DNA from: Pseudonocardia sp. ICBG1293 | GTDB taxonomy: Bacteria > Actinomycetota > Actinomycetes > Mycobacteriales > Pseudonocardiaceae | Length of the DNA stretch: 64,000 bases | Assembly: GCF_020131355.1 (NCBI RefSeq) | Contig: NZ_JAHLEL010000007.1 | Location: forward strand, 1-64,000 | Direction: 5' to 3' | Part shown: piece after piece, positions 56,526 through 64,000 of the stretch | Position numbering within the stretch: position 1 is the stretch's first letter | Layout of the letters: each line of letters starts with the position of its first letter | Made by a program: the position numbers and the translations under genes | The notes under the pieces: model-generated | Database searches by the model: none | Told to the model about the DNA's origin: nothing | What the model saw: only the letters and a program-made list of their open reading frames with translations

Positions 56526-57707
56526 TCACGGCCTGCTCATCAGCGCGACGAGGGGCTTGGGCCGTAGCCCCATGCGGGTCTTGAACCGCTCGTTGAGCCG
56601 CCCGCACTCGGCCAGCTTCGCGCCGGAGGACCACAACAGCTCGAGCACCGCCCACCACAGCACCCAGTACGGGCTGAAGGTGAGATCGGGCCGGTCCCGG
56701 ACGTAGCCGGCGGCCCAGTACTGCAGGCGGTCGTGCTCGCGGAAGCAGACACCCACACCGAGCGTCTCGCCGTCCTCGGCGACCACCTCGAGCAGGCGAC
56801 AGGACGGCCCGACCCGGCGCAGCATCGCCGCCAGCCGGTCGGGGTCGTAGTAGCGCGGAGATCCCGCCCGCCCCGCCGTGGCGGCCACCAGCCGGAGCAG
56901 CTCGGTCAGCCGCGGGTGGTCGGGGCCGTGCTCGACGGTGCGGACACCCCGCTCCGCGGCCCGGCGCAGCTGACGACGCAGCTCGTGGCGGACGGGGCGA
57001 CGCAACCCGGCCAGGTAGGTCTCGGGGTCCGGATGGTCCGTCGTCAGGAACTGCCAGCGCGGGACCAGGGTCCGCAGGTGCAGGCCGCGCTCGACGAGCA
57101 GCCCGACGGCGGGCGCGTCGGCCTCGACGTTGACGAAGCCCCACAACGGGCACCCCAGCTCGTCGGCCTGGCCGGCGACCGCGGACAGCAGCGCGTCCAG
57201 CGCGGCCGGTCCGCGGGTCAGCACCCGTGTGTCCGGGCAGTGCCACATCGCCGAGAGCAGCGCCTCCTGGCCCGGTTCCAGGCCGAGCAGTCCCAGCGGA
57301 TCGGCCTGCCGGTACAGCGGCGCGGCGGCGGCCGGACCGTCGTCGTCCGCGATCTGCACGTACCGGGTCGCCGTGACGGCGGCCACCGGATGGGCCTCGT
57401 AGGCCTGCAGGAACGGCCGGTGCTGGAACAGGGTCGCGCCGGTGTGGGAACAGAGCGCGTCCCAGTCCGGACCCAGCTCGTCGGCCCGCGCGACCACCCG
57501 CCGGGTGAACCGCTCCGGGCGCGGTGCGGGCTCCGACGGCCCGGTCACCGCCGCGAGCGCCTCGACACAGGCGAGGACCTCGTCCACCGGGACGGGACCC
57601 ATGTGCCCGATACGGACCACCTCGTCCTTCCAGCCGGCCCGTCCGGAGGAGACCCACGTGTCGTGCTCGGCGGCCAGCCGGGCGCGCACGGCCGCGGCGT
57701 CCCCCCC
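56526..57707 (-). pseudogene. 3' part of IS-disrupted aminotransferase-GNAT fusion gene: aminotransferase tail plus GNAT/Fem-like aminoacyltransferase
   Basis: The first 55 residues (DAAAVRARLAAEHDTW, KDEVVRIGHMGPVPVDEVLA) are the C-terminal end of a class V aminotransferase. Without a stop, a linker (TGPSEPAPRPERF) leads into a 330-residue GNAT/FemAB-like domain with PLYRQADPLGLLG, VRHELRRQLRRAAERGVRTV and YWAAGYVRDRPDLTFSPYWV. Such domains form peptide bonds with aminoacyl-tRNA. The combination equals DhpH, whose C-terminal domain is a leucyl-tRNA-dependent transferase. The GNAT part could still be made from a GTG at 57689 or an internal start. Confidence 0.85.
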
Positions 57708-57922
57708 GTTACCTTCTTGATCAAGCCCGCTGAGGGCTTGCAGGCCGCCGGCCGCGGTATGACTGACTGCCCCTGTCGCCCGATGATCTGGGGGGTGTTG
57801 TCGCCGTGGCCGGAGGGCGCCAACGACCGCTGATAGAGACCTGACCCGTGTGGTCTGCTCGTAACGTGGCTGCCGGCGCGGGTGCTCGTGGTCGGCCTGC
57901 CGCGACGAGAAGGGAGCGGCGG
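57708..57922 (+). ncRNA. Candidate bridge RNA region of the IS110 element
   Basis: IS110-group elements express a structured guide (bridge) RNA from the non-coding left end. This segment begins with a perfect hairpin (CAAGCCC 57722-57728, loop GCTGA, GGGCTTG 57734-57740). It carries GGGGGG at 57790-57795, complementary to the C-run target, and ATAGAGAC at 57833-57840, identical to the last bases of the right end (59163-59170). These are plausible target and donor guides, by inference only. Confidence 0.55.
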
Positions 57923-59155
57923 TTGCCCGATCCTGACCAGCACCCGACCGGGTTCGCGGTGTTCTGCGGCCTGGACGTGGGCAAGTCCGAACACCACGCC
58001 TGCGCGGTCGACACCAACGGGAAGCGGGTGCACGACAAGGCCCTGCCCAACGACGAATCGGCGCTGCGCACCGTGCTGTCCGGGCTGGCCGAGCACGGCG
58101 CGGTGCTGATGGTCATCGACCAGCCCGCCTCGATCGGAGCGCTGGCCATCGCCGTCGCTCGTGATCTGGGGATCACGGTGGCCTACCTGCCCGGGCTGGC
58201 GATGCGCCGCATCGCCGACCTGCATCCCGGGCAGGCCAAGACCGACGCCCGCGACGCCCACGTGATCGCCGAGGCCGCCCGGACGATGCCGCACACCCTG
58301 CGCCGGGTCGGCACCGACGACGAGACCCTCGCCGAACTCACTGTGCTCGCCGGTTACGACGATGACCTGGCTGGGCAGAGCACCCGGCTGACGAACCGGC
58401 TGCGCGACGCCCTGCTGCATGTTCATCCCGCCCTGGAACGCCTGCTCGGGCCACGCCTGGACCGCGGTGGCGTGCTCGACCTGCTCGCGGCCGCGCCCAC
58501 CCCGCAAGCCCTGCGAGAGCTCGGCGCTGACGGGATCGCCGAGACGATGCGGGCCCGGTCGCCTCGACTGGCCCGCACCCTTCCCGCCCAGATCCTGACC
58601 TCGCTCGACGCCCAGAGCCTGACCGTTCCCGGCACGGCCGCGTTCGCCCGTGTCATCACCGGCGTCGCCGGGCAGCTGCGCCAGGTCCACACCGAACGCG
58701 ACCAGCTCGCCGACGAGCTCGAAGCCCGCCTGGAGGCCCACCCTCTTGGACCGGTCCTGACCTCGATGCCCGGACTCGGGGTCAGGACCGCCATCAAGAT
58801 CCTCACCATCGTCGGCGACGGCTCCGGGTTCCCCACCGCCGGGCACCTCGCCGCTTACGCCGGCCTCGCCCCAGTCACCCGCCGCTCCGGCACCTCGATC
58901 AAAGGCGAAACCCGATCCCAGCGCGGCAACCACGCCCTGAAATCCGCGCTGTTCCTGTCCGCATTCGCCGCCCTGGCCGACCCCGCCAGCCGCGCCTACT
59001 ACGACCGCAAACGAGCCGCCGGCAAACGACACAACGCCGCCCTGATCTGCCTCGCCCGACGCCGCACCGACGTCATCTACGCCATGCTCCGCGACCGCCG
59101 CCCCTACAACCCGCCCACGGTCAACAACCCCGATCCAGAACTCGCCGCCGCTTGA
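57923..59155 (+). CDS. IS110-family DEDD transposase
   Basis: 410 residues. The N-terminal RuvC-like DEDD domain shows VFCGLDVGKSEHHACAVD (first Asp), VLMVIDQPASIG and KTDARDAHVIAEAART (last Asp pair). The C-terminal Transposase_20 domain shows TSMPGLGVRTAIKILTIVGD and the Ser-containing GTSIKGETRSQRGN, the proposed nucleophile region. TTG at 57923 is chosen because AGAAGGGAG lies seven bases upstream; a GTG at 57848 would extend it into the guide-RNA region. The protein appears complete, so the element may be active. It is opposite in direction to the host gene. Confidence 0.92.
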   Translation: MPDPDQHPTGFAVFCGLDVGKSEHHACAVDTNGKRVHDKALPNDESALRTVLSGLAEHGAVLMVIDQPASIGALAIAVARDLGITVAYLPGLAMRRIADLHPGQAKTDARDAHVIAEAARTMPHTLRRVGTDDETLAELTVLAGYDDDLAGQSTRLTNRLRDALLHVHPALERLLGPRLDRGGVLDLLAAAPTPQALRELGADGIAETMRARSPRLARTLPAQILTSLDAQSLTVPGTAAFARVITGVAGQLRQVHTERDQLADELEARLEAHPLGPVLTSMPGLGVRTAIKILTIVGDGSGFPTAGHLAAYAGLAPVTRRSGTSIKGETRSQRGNHALKSALFLSAFAALADPASRAYYDRKRAAGKRHNAALICLARRRTDVIYAMLRDRRPYNPPTVNNPDPELAAA

Positions 59156-59171
59156 CGAACCCATAGAGACA

Positions 59172-60069
59172 CCCCCCCGGGCAGCCGGACGGCGGTGACC
59201 CCGGGCGAGCGGTGCTCCGGGGCCGGTACGACCTCGAACCCGCGCGAGGCGAGCGCCTCGTGACACGCGCGCGCGGTCCGCCGGTGCCGTTCCCACACCG
59301 CGGGCAGCCCCTCGTCGTGCAGCAGGTCCAGTGCCGCACCGAGGGCCCGCAGCTGGGGCAGCGCCGGTGTCCACGTCGTCGTCCGCTCGGTGGCGGAGTC
59401 GGCCGCGGCGGCGAGGTCGAGGTAGAACGCCCGCGACCCCGGGGTGCGGGCCCGCTGGAGGGCCCGCCCGGACACCGCGACCAGTGCCAGACCCGGCGGG
59501 CAGGCCAGCGCCTTCTGCGTGACGCCGACGGCGACGTCGAGCCCGAGCTCGTCGAACCCGATCTCGGTGGCACCGAGGCTGCCGACGACGTCGACGAGCA
59601 GCAGCGCGTCGCCGGCCCCGCGCACGGCCTCGCTCCACGCCCGCAGCGGGCCGAGCACACCCGTCGACGTCTCGCCGTGGGTGAGGAGCACCGCGTCGTA
59701 GTCGCCCGCCACGGCCGCGACGCGCGCGGGATCGACGACCTCACCCCACTCGCAGCTCAGCTCGTCGACCCGGGCGCCGGTGCGGCGGGCGATCTCGGCG
59801 AACCGCTGCCCGAAGTAGCCGATCTGCACGGAGAGCACCCGGTCGGCGGGGCGCAGTACCGACCACGCGGCGGCCTCCAGACCGCCGGTGCCCGAACAGG
59901 TCAGGACCAGCACGTCGCGGGTGGTCCCGAACACGGGTCCGAGCCGACGGGCGACGTCGGCGAAGTCCGACCGGAAGCCCTCCGAGCGGTGGCTCACCAT
60001 CGGGGCGGTCATCGCCGCGAGGACCGCGGTCGGGACCTCGACCGGACCGGTGACACGGTAGTTACGCAC
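59172..60069 (-). pseudogene. 5' part of IS-disrupted aminotransferase-GNAT fusion gene: class V aminotransferase domain
   Basis: Residues 1-299 of a fold-type I PLP enzyme of the alanine-glyoxylate/serine-pyruvate (AEP transaminase-like) group. It opens VTGPVEVPTAVLAAM with SHRSEGFRSDF; the PLP-ring Asp is near residue 160 (LLLVDVVGSLGA) and the Schiff-base Lys near 186 (VGVTQKALACPPG). The reading frame runs into IS110 sequence after RLPGG and ends at 59104 after about two dozen foreign residues. The C-terminal lobe is lost, so this fragment alone should be inactive. The GTG start at 60069 overlaps the dehydrogenase gene end by eight bases. Intact length would be 690 residues. Confidence 0.88.
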
Positions 60070-61219
60070 CGGGCTCCGCCCTCTCCCTGAGTTCGGCGAG
60101 CGAGCGCCGCAGCCGGACACGGACCTGCTCGGGTGACAGGTGCACCGGGGTACCACCGACCCGTTCCGAGGCGAGCCCTTCCCCGACCAGGCGGTCGAGC
60201 AGCGGCTCGACCCGCCGGGCGGGCACCCCCGCGACGTCGCAGCGGGCGAGTACCCGGTCGAGCAGCGCCGCGACGCCTGCCCCACCGTCCACACCGAGGG
60301 CGTCCGCCGCGGCGGCGACCGCGGACCGGGGCACGGCCCGGCCCCGCGGGTCGCACACGGCGTCGCCCCCGGCCTCCACCACGGCAACGAGCCAGCGCAG
60401 CGTGACCGCGACCGCGTAGCCGTGGGGGAACCCGAGGTGCGCGGTGAGCGGGTAGGCCAGCGCGTGCGCCGCCGTCGTCCGGGTCCGGTCGATGGCCCGC
60501 CCGGCCAGGGTCCCGGCGTCGGACAGGGCCGCCCAGCCGTCCGGACGCCCCACGGCGGCCGGGTCGCCGAGCACCGGCGCGATCCGCTCGAGCGCGCGGA
60601 CCGCGTCGGACCGCGACCCGGGACCGGAGCGGACCGACCACAACGACTCGATCGCATGCGCGACGGTGTCCAGCGCACCGCTCCACAACACCGCTGCCGG
60701 GCAGGTCGCGAGCAGCCCGGGATCGACGGCCGCCACCTCCGCACGGACCCGGTCGTCGTCGAGCGAGAGCTTGCGCGGACCGTCGTAGAGCGTGGCGAAG
60801 GAGGTCACCTCGCTGCCCGTGCCCGCCGTCGTCGGCACCAGGACCAGCCGGGGACGGTCCGCGGCGGGTCGGGTGCGCCGGGCGAGCACCGCGGCAGCGG
60901 CGTCCGCGTCACCGGGCAGCGCCCGGGCCGCCTTGGCGACGTCCATCGCCGACCCTCCCCCGATCCCGACGACGACACCGGCGCCGTGCCGCTCCCGCGC
61001 GCGGGCGGCCGCCAGCGCCTGCTGCGTGGTCGGGTTGGGGGTGAACGCCGAGAACGTCGCGGTACCCGCGGGCAGGAGGTCCGCGACACCCGCCCGGCGC
61101 AGGGCGGTCGGGGCAGCGACGACGAACGCGCGTCCGCCCGACAGCACGTCGTGCAGCCGGTGCAGCCGGTCGGCGCCCCGCAGCGCCAGCACCCGGGTCC
61201 CCGGCCCGACCGCGGTCAC
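60062..61219 (-). CDS. Iron-containing alcohol dehydrogenase (phosphonoacetaldehyde reductase, DhpG/PhpC-like)
   Basis: 385 residues, group III metal-dependent alcohol dehydrogenase. NAD(P) motif GIGGGSAMDVAKAARAL, then LVPTTAGTGSEVTSFATLYD, and the metal-binding His residues in SGALDTVAHAIESLW, AAHALAYPLTAHLGFPHGYAVA. In phosphonate clusters this enzyme reduces phosphonoacetaldehyde to 2-hydroxyethylphosphonate. Its GTG start overlaps the decarboxylase stop by GTGA. The C-terminal 80 residues are more variable than the core. The presence of this gene beside PEP mutase and decarboxylase fixes the role better than the sequence alone. Confidence 0.88.
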   Translation of the reverse strand: MTAVGPGTRVLALRGADRLHRLHDVLSGGRAFVVAAPTALRRAGVADLLPAGTATFSAFTPNPTTQQALAAARARERHGAGVVVGIGGGSAMDVAKAARALPGDADAAAAVLARRTRPAADRPRLVLVPTTAGTGSEVTSFATLYDGPRKLSLDDDRVRAEVAAVDPGLLATCPAAVLWSGALDTVAHAIESLWSVRSGPGSRSDAVRALERIAPVLGDPAAVGRPDGWAALSDAGTLAGRAIDRTRTTAAHALAYPLTAHLGFPHGYAVAVTLRWLVAVVEAGGDAVCDPRGRAVPRSAVAAAADALGVDGGAGVAALLDRVLARCDVAGVPARRVEPLLDRLVGEGLASERVGGTPVHLSPEQVRVRLRRSLAELRERAEPGA

Positions 61220-62358
61220 CTCGGCCCTCCCGTCGTCACCGACGCCGGTCGCCCGGCCGCGGCCCGGAACCGCTCCGTGAGCTCCGGGAGCCCGCTGCCG
61301 GAGCTGGCCCGCGGGTACACCTCGTCCGGCGTCGGCCGGACCCGCAGTACGCACAGCGCGGGGCCGGGTCCGGAGAGGGCCGCGTCGAGCGCCTCGTCCA
61401 CCCCGCCGTCGGTCACCACCGTGGCGTATCCGAGGCCGCGACCCAGCGCCGCCCAGTCCAGGTGGCCGCTGGTGGAGCGCTGCGCCCCCGTCGACTCGTA
61501 GCACCCGTTGTCGACCACGACGTGCACGAGGTTCGGCGGGGCCTGGGCGGCGACGGTCGCCGCGGTGCCGAGATGCATGAGCAGGGCGCCGTCCCCGTCG
61601 AGGACGACCACCCGTTGCTGCGGCCTGGCCCCGGCCAGGCCCAGCCCGATCGCGGCCGCGTGCCCCATCGAGCCCTGCATGTAGAACGTACGGTCGCGGT
61701 CGCGTTCGTGGTGCGCCTGCCGGGAGAGGTAGCCGGTCGTGGTCACCAGCAGGTCCTCGTCGACGCGGTCCAGCAGGGCCGCGACCGCCCGGGCCCGCGT
61801 CGGTGCCCGCGGGTCGGGCTCCGGGCGCGAGGCGTCCGCCGCGGGTCCGAGGGCGCCCCGGGGCACCAGACCCACGAACGGCAGGCGCTGCGCCCGGGCC
61901 CGGGCGGCGCGGTCGAGGACGTCCCCGACCGGCAGCCCGACGCCCTCCGGGGCCGCACCGCCCGCCAGGACCGCGTGGGGCACCTGCAGTGCGTCCAGCA
62001 TCGCGGTGGTGGCCGTGCCCATCGTCGCGTGCTGCTGCTCGTCCCCCGCGGGGTCGGGCCAGCCGCGCAGCGACATCAGCACCGTCACCGGGATCCCGCA
62101 GGCGAGCACGAGGCTGGTCAGCGGGTTCACCAGGTTGCCGAACCCGCTGTTCTGACAGAGCACGACTCCCGGGCGGCCGCCCAGCTCCCACCCGGCGGCG
62201 ATGGCCAGCGCGGCGCCCTCGTCGGCGGCCGGGCCGAGGTCGCCCGCCCGGTCGTAGAGCTGCCACGGCCCGGCCAGGTGACCGCACGGCACCCCGGTGG
62301 CCCGGTCCAGACCCGCCGCGCGCAGGGCGTCGACCAGCTCCGCGGCCGGGACGCTCAC
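61216..62358 (-). CDS. ppd: Phosphonopyruvate decarboxylase
   Basis: 380-residue thiamin-diphosphate enzyme. The N-terminal Pyr domain has the catalytic Glu in ADEGAALAIAAGWELGG and the substrate region CQNSGFGNLVNPLTSL. The C-terminal PP domain has the cofactor motif LDGDGALLMHLGTAATV ending at the conserved VVVDNGCYESTG. It removes carbon dioxide from phosphonopyruvate to give phosphonoacetaldehyde, which pulls the unfavourable mutase step forward. GTG at 62358 overlaps the mutase stop by GTGA. The gene order mutase-decarboxylase-dehydrogenase is that of 2-hydroxyethylphosphonate pathways. Confidence 0.93.
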   Translation of the reverse strand: MSVPAAELVDALRAAGLDRATGVPCGHLAGPWQLYDRAGDLGPAADEGAALAIAAGWELGGRPGVVLCQNSGFGNLVNPLTSLVLACGIPVTVLMSLRGWPDPAGDEQQHATMGTATTAMLDALQVPHAVLAGGAAPEGVGLPVGDVLDRAARARAQRLPFVGLVPRGALGPAADASRPEPDPRAPTRARAVAALLDRVDEDLLVTTTGYLSRQAHHERDRDRTFYMQGSMGHAAAIGLGLAGARPQQRVVVLDGDGALLMHLGTAATVAAQAPPNLVHVVVDNGCYESTGAQRSTSGHLDWAALGRGLGYATVVTDGGVDEALDAALSGPGPALCVLRVRPTPDEVYPRASSGSGLPELTERFRAAAGRPASVTTGGPR

Positions 62359-63239
62359 CGCTCCCGCCCGAGCCACGTGTCGAGCTGGGAGATCGCGAAG
62401 ATGTCGCGCACCGGCGCGATGTCCTGCTCGATCGGCCCCGAGCTGCCGTGCTCCAGCACGGCGGACCACGTGCTGCGCACCGCGCTGACCAGTGCCCGCA
62501 ACGCCTGGTTGGCGTAGATGACCATGTCCACCCCCGCCTCCGCGGCGTCGGCGCTGTCCCAGGCGGCGTAGGTGGTGGGGACGACGACCACCGGGGCCCG
62601 GCGCTCCCACCGACGCAGGAACTCGATGACCTCCCCGGGGCCCGACGCCTTCGAGTGGATCAGGATCGCGTCCGCCCCCGCCTCGACGTAGAGGTGGCAG
62701 CGGCGCAGCGCCTCGTCGATGTCCTCACCGCAGATCAGGGCCTCGGTGCGGCCGATCAGCAGCGTGTCCCGCCTGCTGCGGGCCTCGGCCGCCGCCTGCA
62801 GCTTGCCCGCGAACTCCTCGGCGGCCAGCAGCTGCTGGCCGGCGCCGACGAAGCTGTTCCGTTTGGGGAAGACCTTGTCCTCGATGCAGACGGCCGCGAT
62901 CCCGGCCGACTCGAACTGCATCATGGTGTAGGCGGCGTTGATGCTGCCGCCGAAGCCGGTGTCGCAGTCGGCGAGCACCGGCACCTCGACCGCGCGGTGC
63001 ATCGCGGTCGACGCGGACAGGTACTCCGCCAGCCCGAGCAGGCTGACGTCGGGCAGGCAGGCCGCGGCGGAGATCCCGAAGCTGGACGCCCAGACCGCGT
63101 CGAAGCCGGCCTGTTCGGCGAGGCGGGCGGTCAGGCCGTCGTGGGCCCCGGCCACGCGGACGAGTCTGCGGTCGGCGAAGGCCTGCCTGATCCAGGCGGC
63201 GCGCTCCGCGCCCACCGGGCGTGGCGGTGACATGGTCAT
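62355..63239 (-). CDS. pepM: Phosphoenolpyruvate mutase (PepM)
   Basis: 294 residues, isocitrate-lyase superfamily TIM barrel. The diagnostic mutase loop EDKVFPKRNS is complete (residues 120-129), and the metal-binding Asp lies in VLADCDTGFGG. PepM converts phosphoenolpyruvate to 3-phosphonopyruvate, forming the carbon-phosphorus bond; it is the entry enzyme of nearly all known natural phosphonates. ATG at 63239 has GGGAG eight bases upstream. It follows the partial aminotransferase gene by 46 bases and overlaps ppd by four. This loop separates it clearly from 2-methylisocitrate lyase and oxaloacetase relatives. Confidence 0.96.
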   Translation of the reverse strand: MTMSPPRPVGAERAAWIRQAFADRRLVRVAGAHDGLTARLAEQAGFDAVWASSFGISAAACLPDVSLLGLAEYLSASTAMHRAVEVPVLADCDTGFGGSINAAYTMMQFESAGIAAVCIEDKVFPKRNSFVGAGQQLLAAEEFAGKLQAAAEARSRRDTLLIGRTEALICGEDIDEALRRCHLYVEAGADAILIHSKASGPGEVIEFLRRWERRAPVVVVPTTYAAWDSADAAEAGVDMVIYANQALRALVSAVRSTWSAVLEHGSSGPIEQDIAPVRDIFAISQLDTWLGRER

Positions 63240-63285
63240 CGGTATGACTCCCGACGGTTGGGACGGCACCGCGGCGACGTGGTCG

Positions 63286-64000
63286 TCACCCGGCGATCTC
63301 CTGCAGGTGGGTGCGTAGCCGCTCCGCGGCCGACGCGAGCACGCCCGGTTCCGCGGCGACGCACAGCCGCAGGTGTCCGGGCATGCCGAAGGTCGACCCC
63401 GCGCGCATGCGGACCCCCGTGCGGTCGGCCAGCGCCGCACAGAGCGCGCGGTCGTCCCCGGCGCCGAACGCCCGGGACGCCAGCAGCCGGCGGGCGTCCA
63501 GGCACAGGTAGATCCCGGCGTCGGCGGGCACCACCTCGACACCGGGCACCGCCTGGAACAACGCCGTGGCCTCGGCCAGGGCGGCCGTGGAACGGCGCAC
63601 CCGCCCGGTCACGTCCGCGGAGCGGAACGGTTCCGCGAGCGCCGCGACGGCGACGTCCTGGGCGGCCGTGCACACCGGACCGGTCACGTGTTCGGCGACG
63701 TCGTCGAGTTCCGCGGCCAGCTCGGGTGGCCCGACCACCCACCCGACCCGGAGCCCGGCGAGTGCGTGCACCTTGGACACGCCACCCACGACGACGGCGT
63801 CGGCACCGACGACGGCGAGGGGGTCCTCGGGGCCGGCGAAGGCGCCGTAGACGTCGTCCACCACGACGGTGATCCCGGCCTCGGCGGCCCACCGGGCGAT
63901 CGCCCCCACCCGCTCCCGGTCCAGCACGGCCCCGCTCGGGTTGACCGGACTGGTCAGCAGTACCGCCGAGGTGGCGGTGGTGCGCGAGGCCTCCAGCGCG
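63286..64000 (-). CDS. Class I/II PLP-dependent aminotransferase, truncated by window edge (DhpD-like)
   Basis: C-terminal 238 residues of a fold-type I aminotransferase of the AspC/AAT_I type. Visible are the start of the PLP domain SPVNPSGAVLDRERV, the cofactor Asp and Tyr in VVVDDVYGAFAG, the Schiff-base Lys in VGGVSKVHALAGLRVGWVVG, and the C-terminal Arg region FGMPGHLRLCVAA that binds a carboxylate or phosphonate. The 5' end lies beyond position 64,000. It would transaminate an acyl- or oxo-phosphonate such as phosphonopyruvate. Being first in the visible operon, it corresponds by position to DhpD. Confidence 0.85.
   Translation of the reverse strand, partial: ALEASRTTATSAVLLTSPVNPSGAVLDRERVGAIARWAAEAGITVVVDDVYGAFAGPEDPLAVVGADAVVVGGVSKVHALAGLRVGWVVGPPELAAELDDVAEHVTGPVCTAAQDVAVAALAEPFRSADVTGRVRRSTAALAEATALFQAVPGVEVVPADAGIYLCLDARRLLASRAFGAGDDRALCAALADRTGVRMRAGSTFGMPGHLRLCVAAEPGVLASAAERLRTHLQEIAG

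Larger units (their letters stand above)
57708..59171. mobile_element. IS110-family insertion sequence
   Basis: 1,464 bases bounded on each side by CCCCCCC (57701-57707 and 59172-59178). Removing 57708-59178 restores the host frame exactly (...VTAVRLPGG-DAAAVRAR...). The element has a 215-base non-coding left end, one DEDD transposase gene on the plus strand and a 16-base right end. It has no terminal inverted repeats that I can see. Long left end and short right end are typical of the IS110 group proper, not of IS1111. The seven C may be a duplicated target or a coincidence of core sequence. Confidence 0.9.

Noticed and set aside
57701..59178. The two C7 runs as proof of a 7-base target duplication
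   Set aside because: IS110 elements usually make no or very short duplications. The runs may reflect the recombination core within a homopolymer, so I only report them.
56526..60069. Fusion gene read as a plain 2-aminoethylphosphonate transaminase followed by a separate acetyltransferase
   Set aside because: There is no stop codon or new ribosome-binding site between the domains, and the neighbouring gene order matches the dehydrophos fusion protein. A transaminase role for the N-terminal domain remains possible.

Overview
The window is very GC-rich and codes densely on both strands. It has actinobacterial hallmarks: the mycothiol gene mshA, the SenX3-RegX3 pair, a 34-residue bS22-type ribosomal protein, DUF3027 and DUF2771 proteins and an ANTAR regulator. 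Frequent GTG starts and GTGA/ATGA gene overlaps fit too. Gene order matches what I remember of the Mycobacterium tuberculosis block from mshA (Rv0486) to serB1 (Rv0505c). A member of Pseudonocardiales is my best guess, but nothing in the sequence fixes the genus.

Layout. 1-12,250 is the conserved core block: HAD phosphatase, PlsC-like acyltransferase, NAD-dependent epimerase, bS22-like protein, small helix-turn-helix protein, proC, thioesterase, sugar-phosphate isomerase-like protein, membrane protein, Ppx/GppA-like protein, regX3, senX3 and gpm. A three-unit PHO-box-like repeat lies upstream of senX3. 12,259-37,381 is an accessory block that separates gpm from mshA/ybjN. It holds an arginine/ornithine locus (rocD-ddaH-Lrp), a GntR gene, an amino-acid permease, TenA, an amino-acid oxidase, a Mn/Zn-type ABC transporter, an ANTAR protein and TetR-controlled oxidoreductases, monooxygenase and hydrolase with clear palindromic operators. 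37,382-53,226 returns to core-like genes: acyl-CoA ligase, ybjN, mshA, a sacsin/Hsp90-like ATPase, DUF3027, glutamine cyclotransferase, MFS, DUF2771, luciferase-like oxidoreductase, cold-shock protein, a second acyl-CoA ligase and a phospholipase D-like protein.

53,329-64,000 is the most interesting part: a phosphonate natural-product cluster running leftward and cut by the right window edge. The order is aminotransferase, PEP mutase, phosphonopyruvate decarboxylase, Fe-dependent alcohol dehydrogenase, an aminotransferase-GNAT fusion, a DhpI-like O-methyltransferase and an MFS exporter. A convergent ATP-grasp ligase follows. From memory this order equals dhpD-E-F-G-H-I of the dehydrophos cluster. 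PEP would be rearranged to phosphonopyruvate, decarboxylated and reduced to 2-hydroxyethylphosphonate, and later aminated, aminoacylated and O-methylated. An IS110-family element sits inside the fusion gene, in a run of seven C. Removing it with one copy of the run restores a continuous 690-residue reading frame. The pathway therefore looks recently disabled or switched off.

A caveat applies to the whole window. At least ten genes, including core ones such as regX3 and senX3, carry apparent single-base frameshifts, several in G/C runs. I read most of them as sequencing or assembly errors, not gene decay. The IS110 insertion cannot be explained that way.
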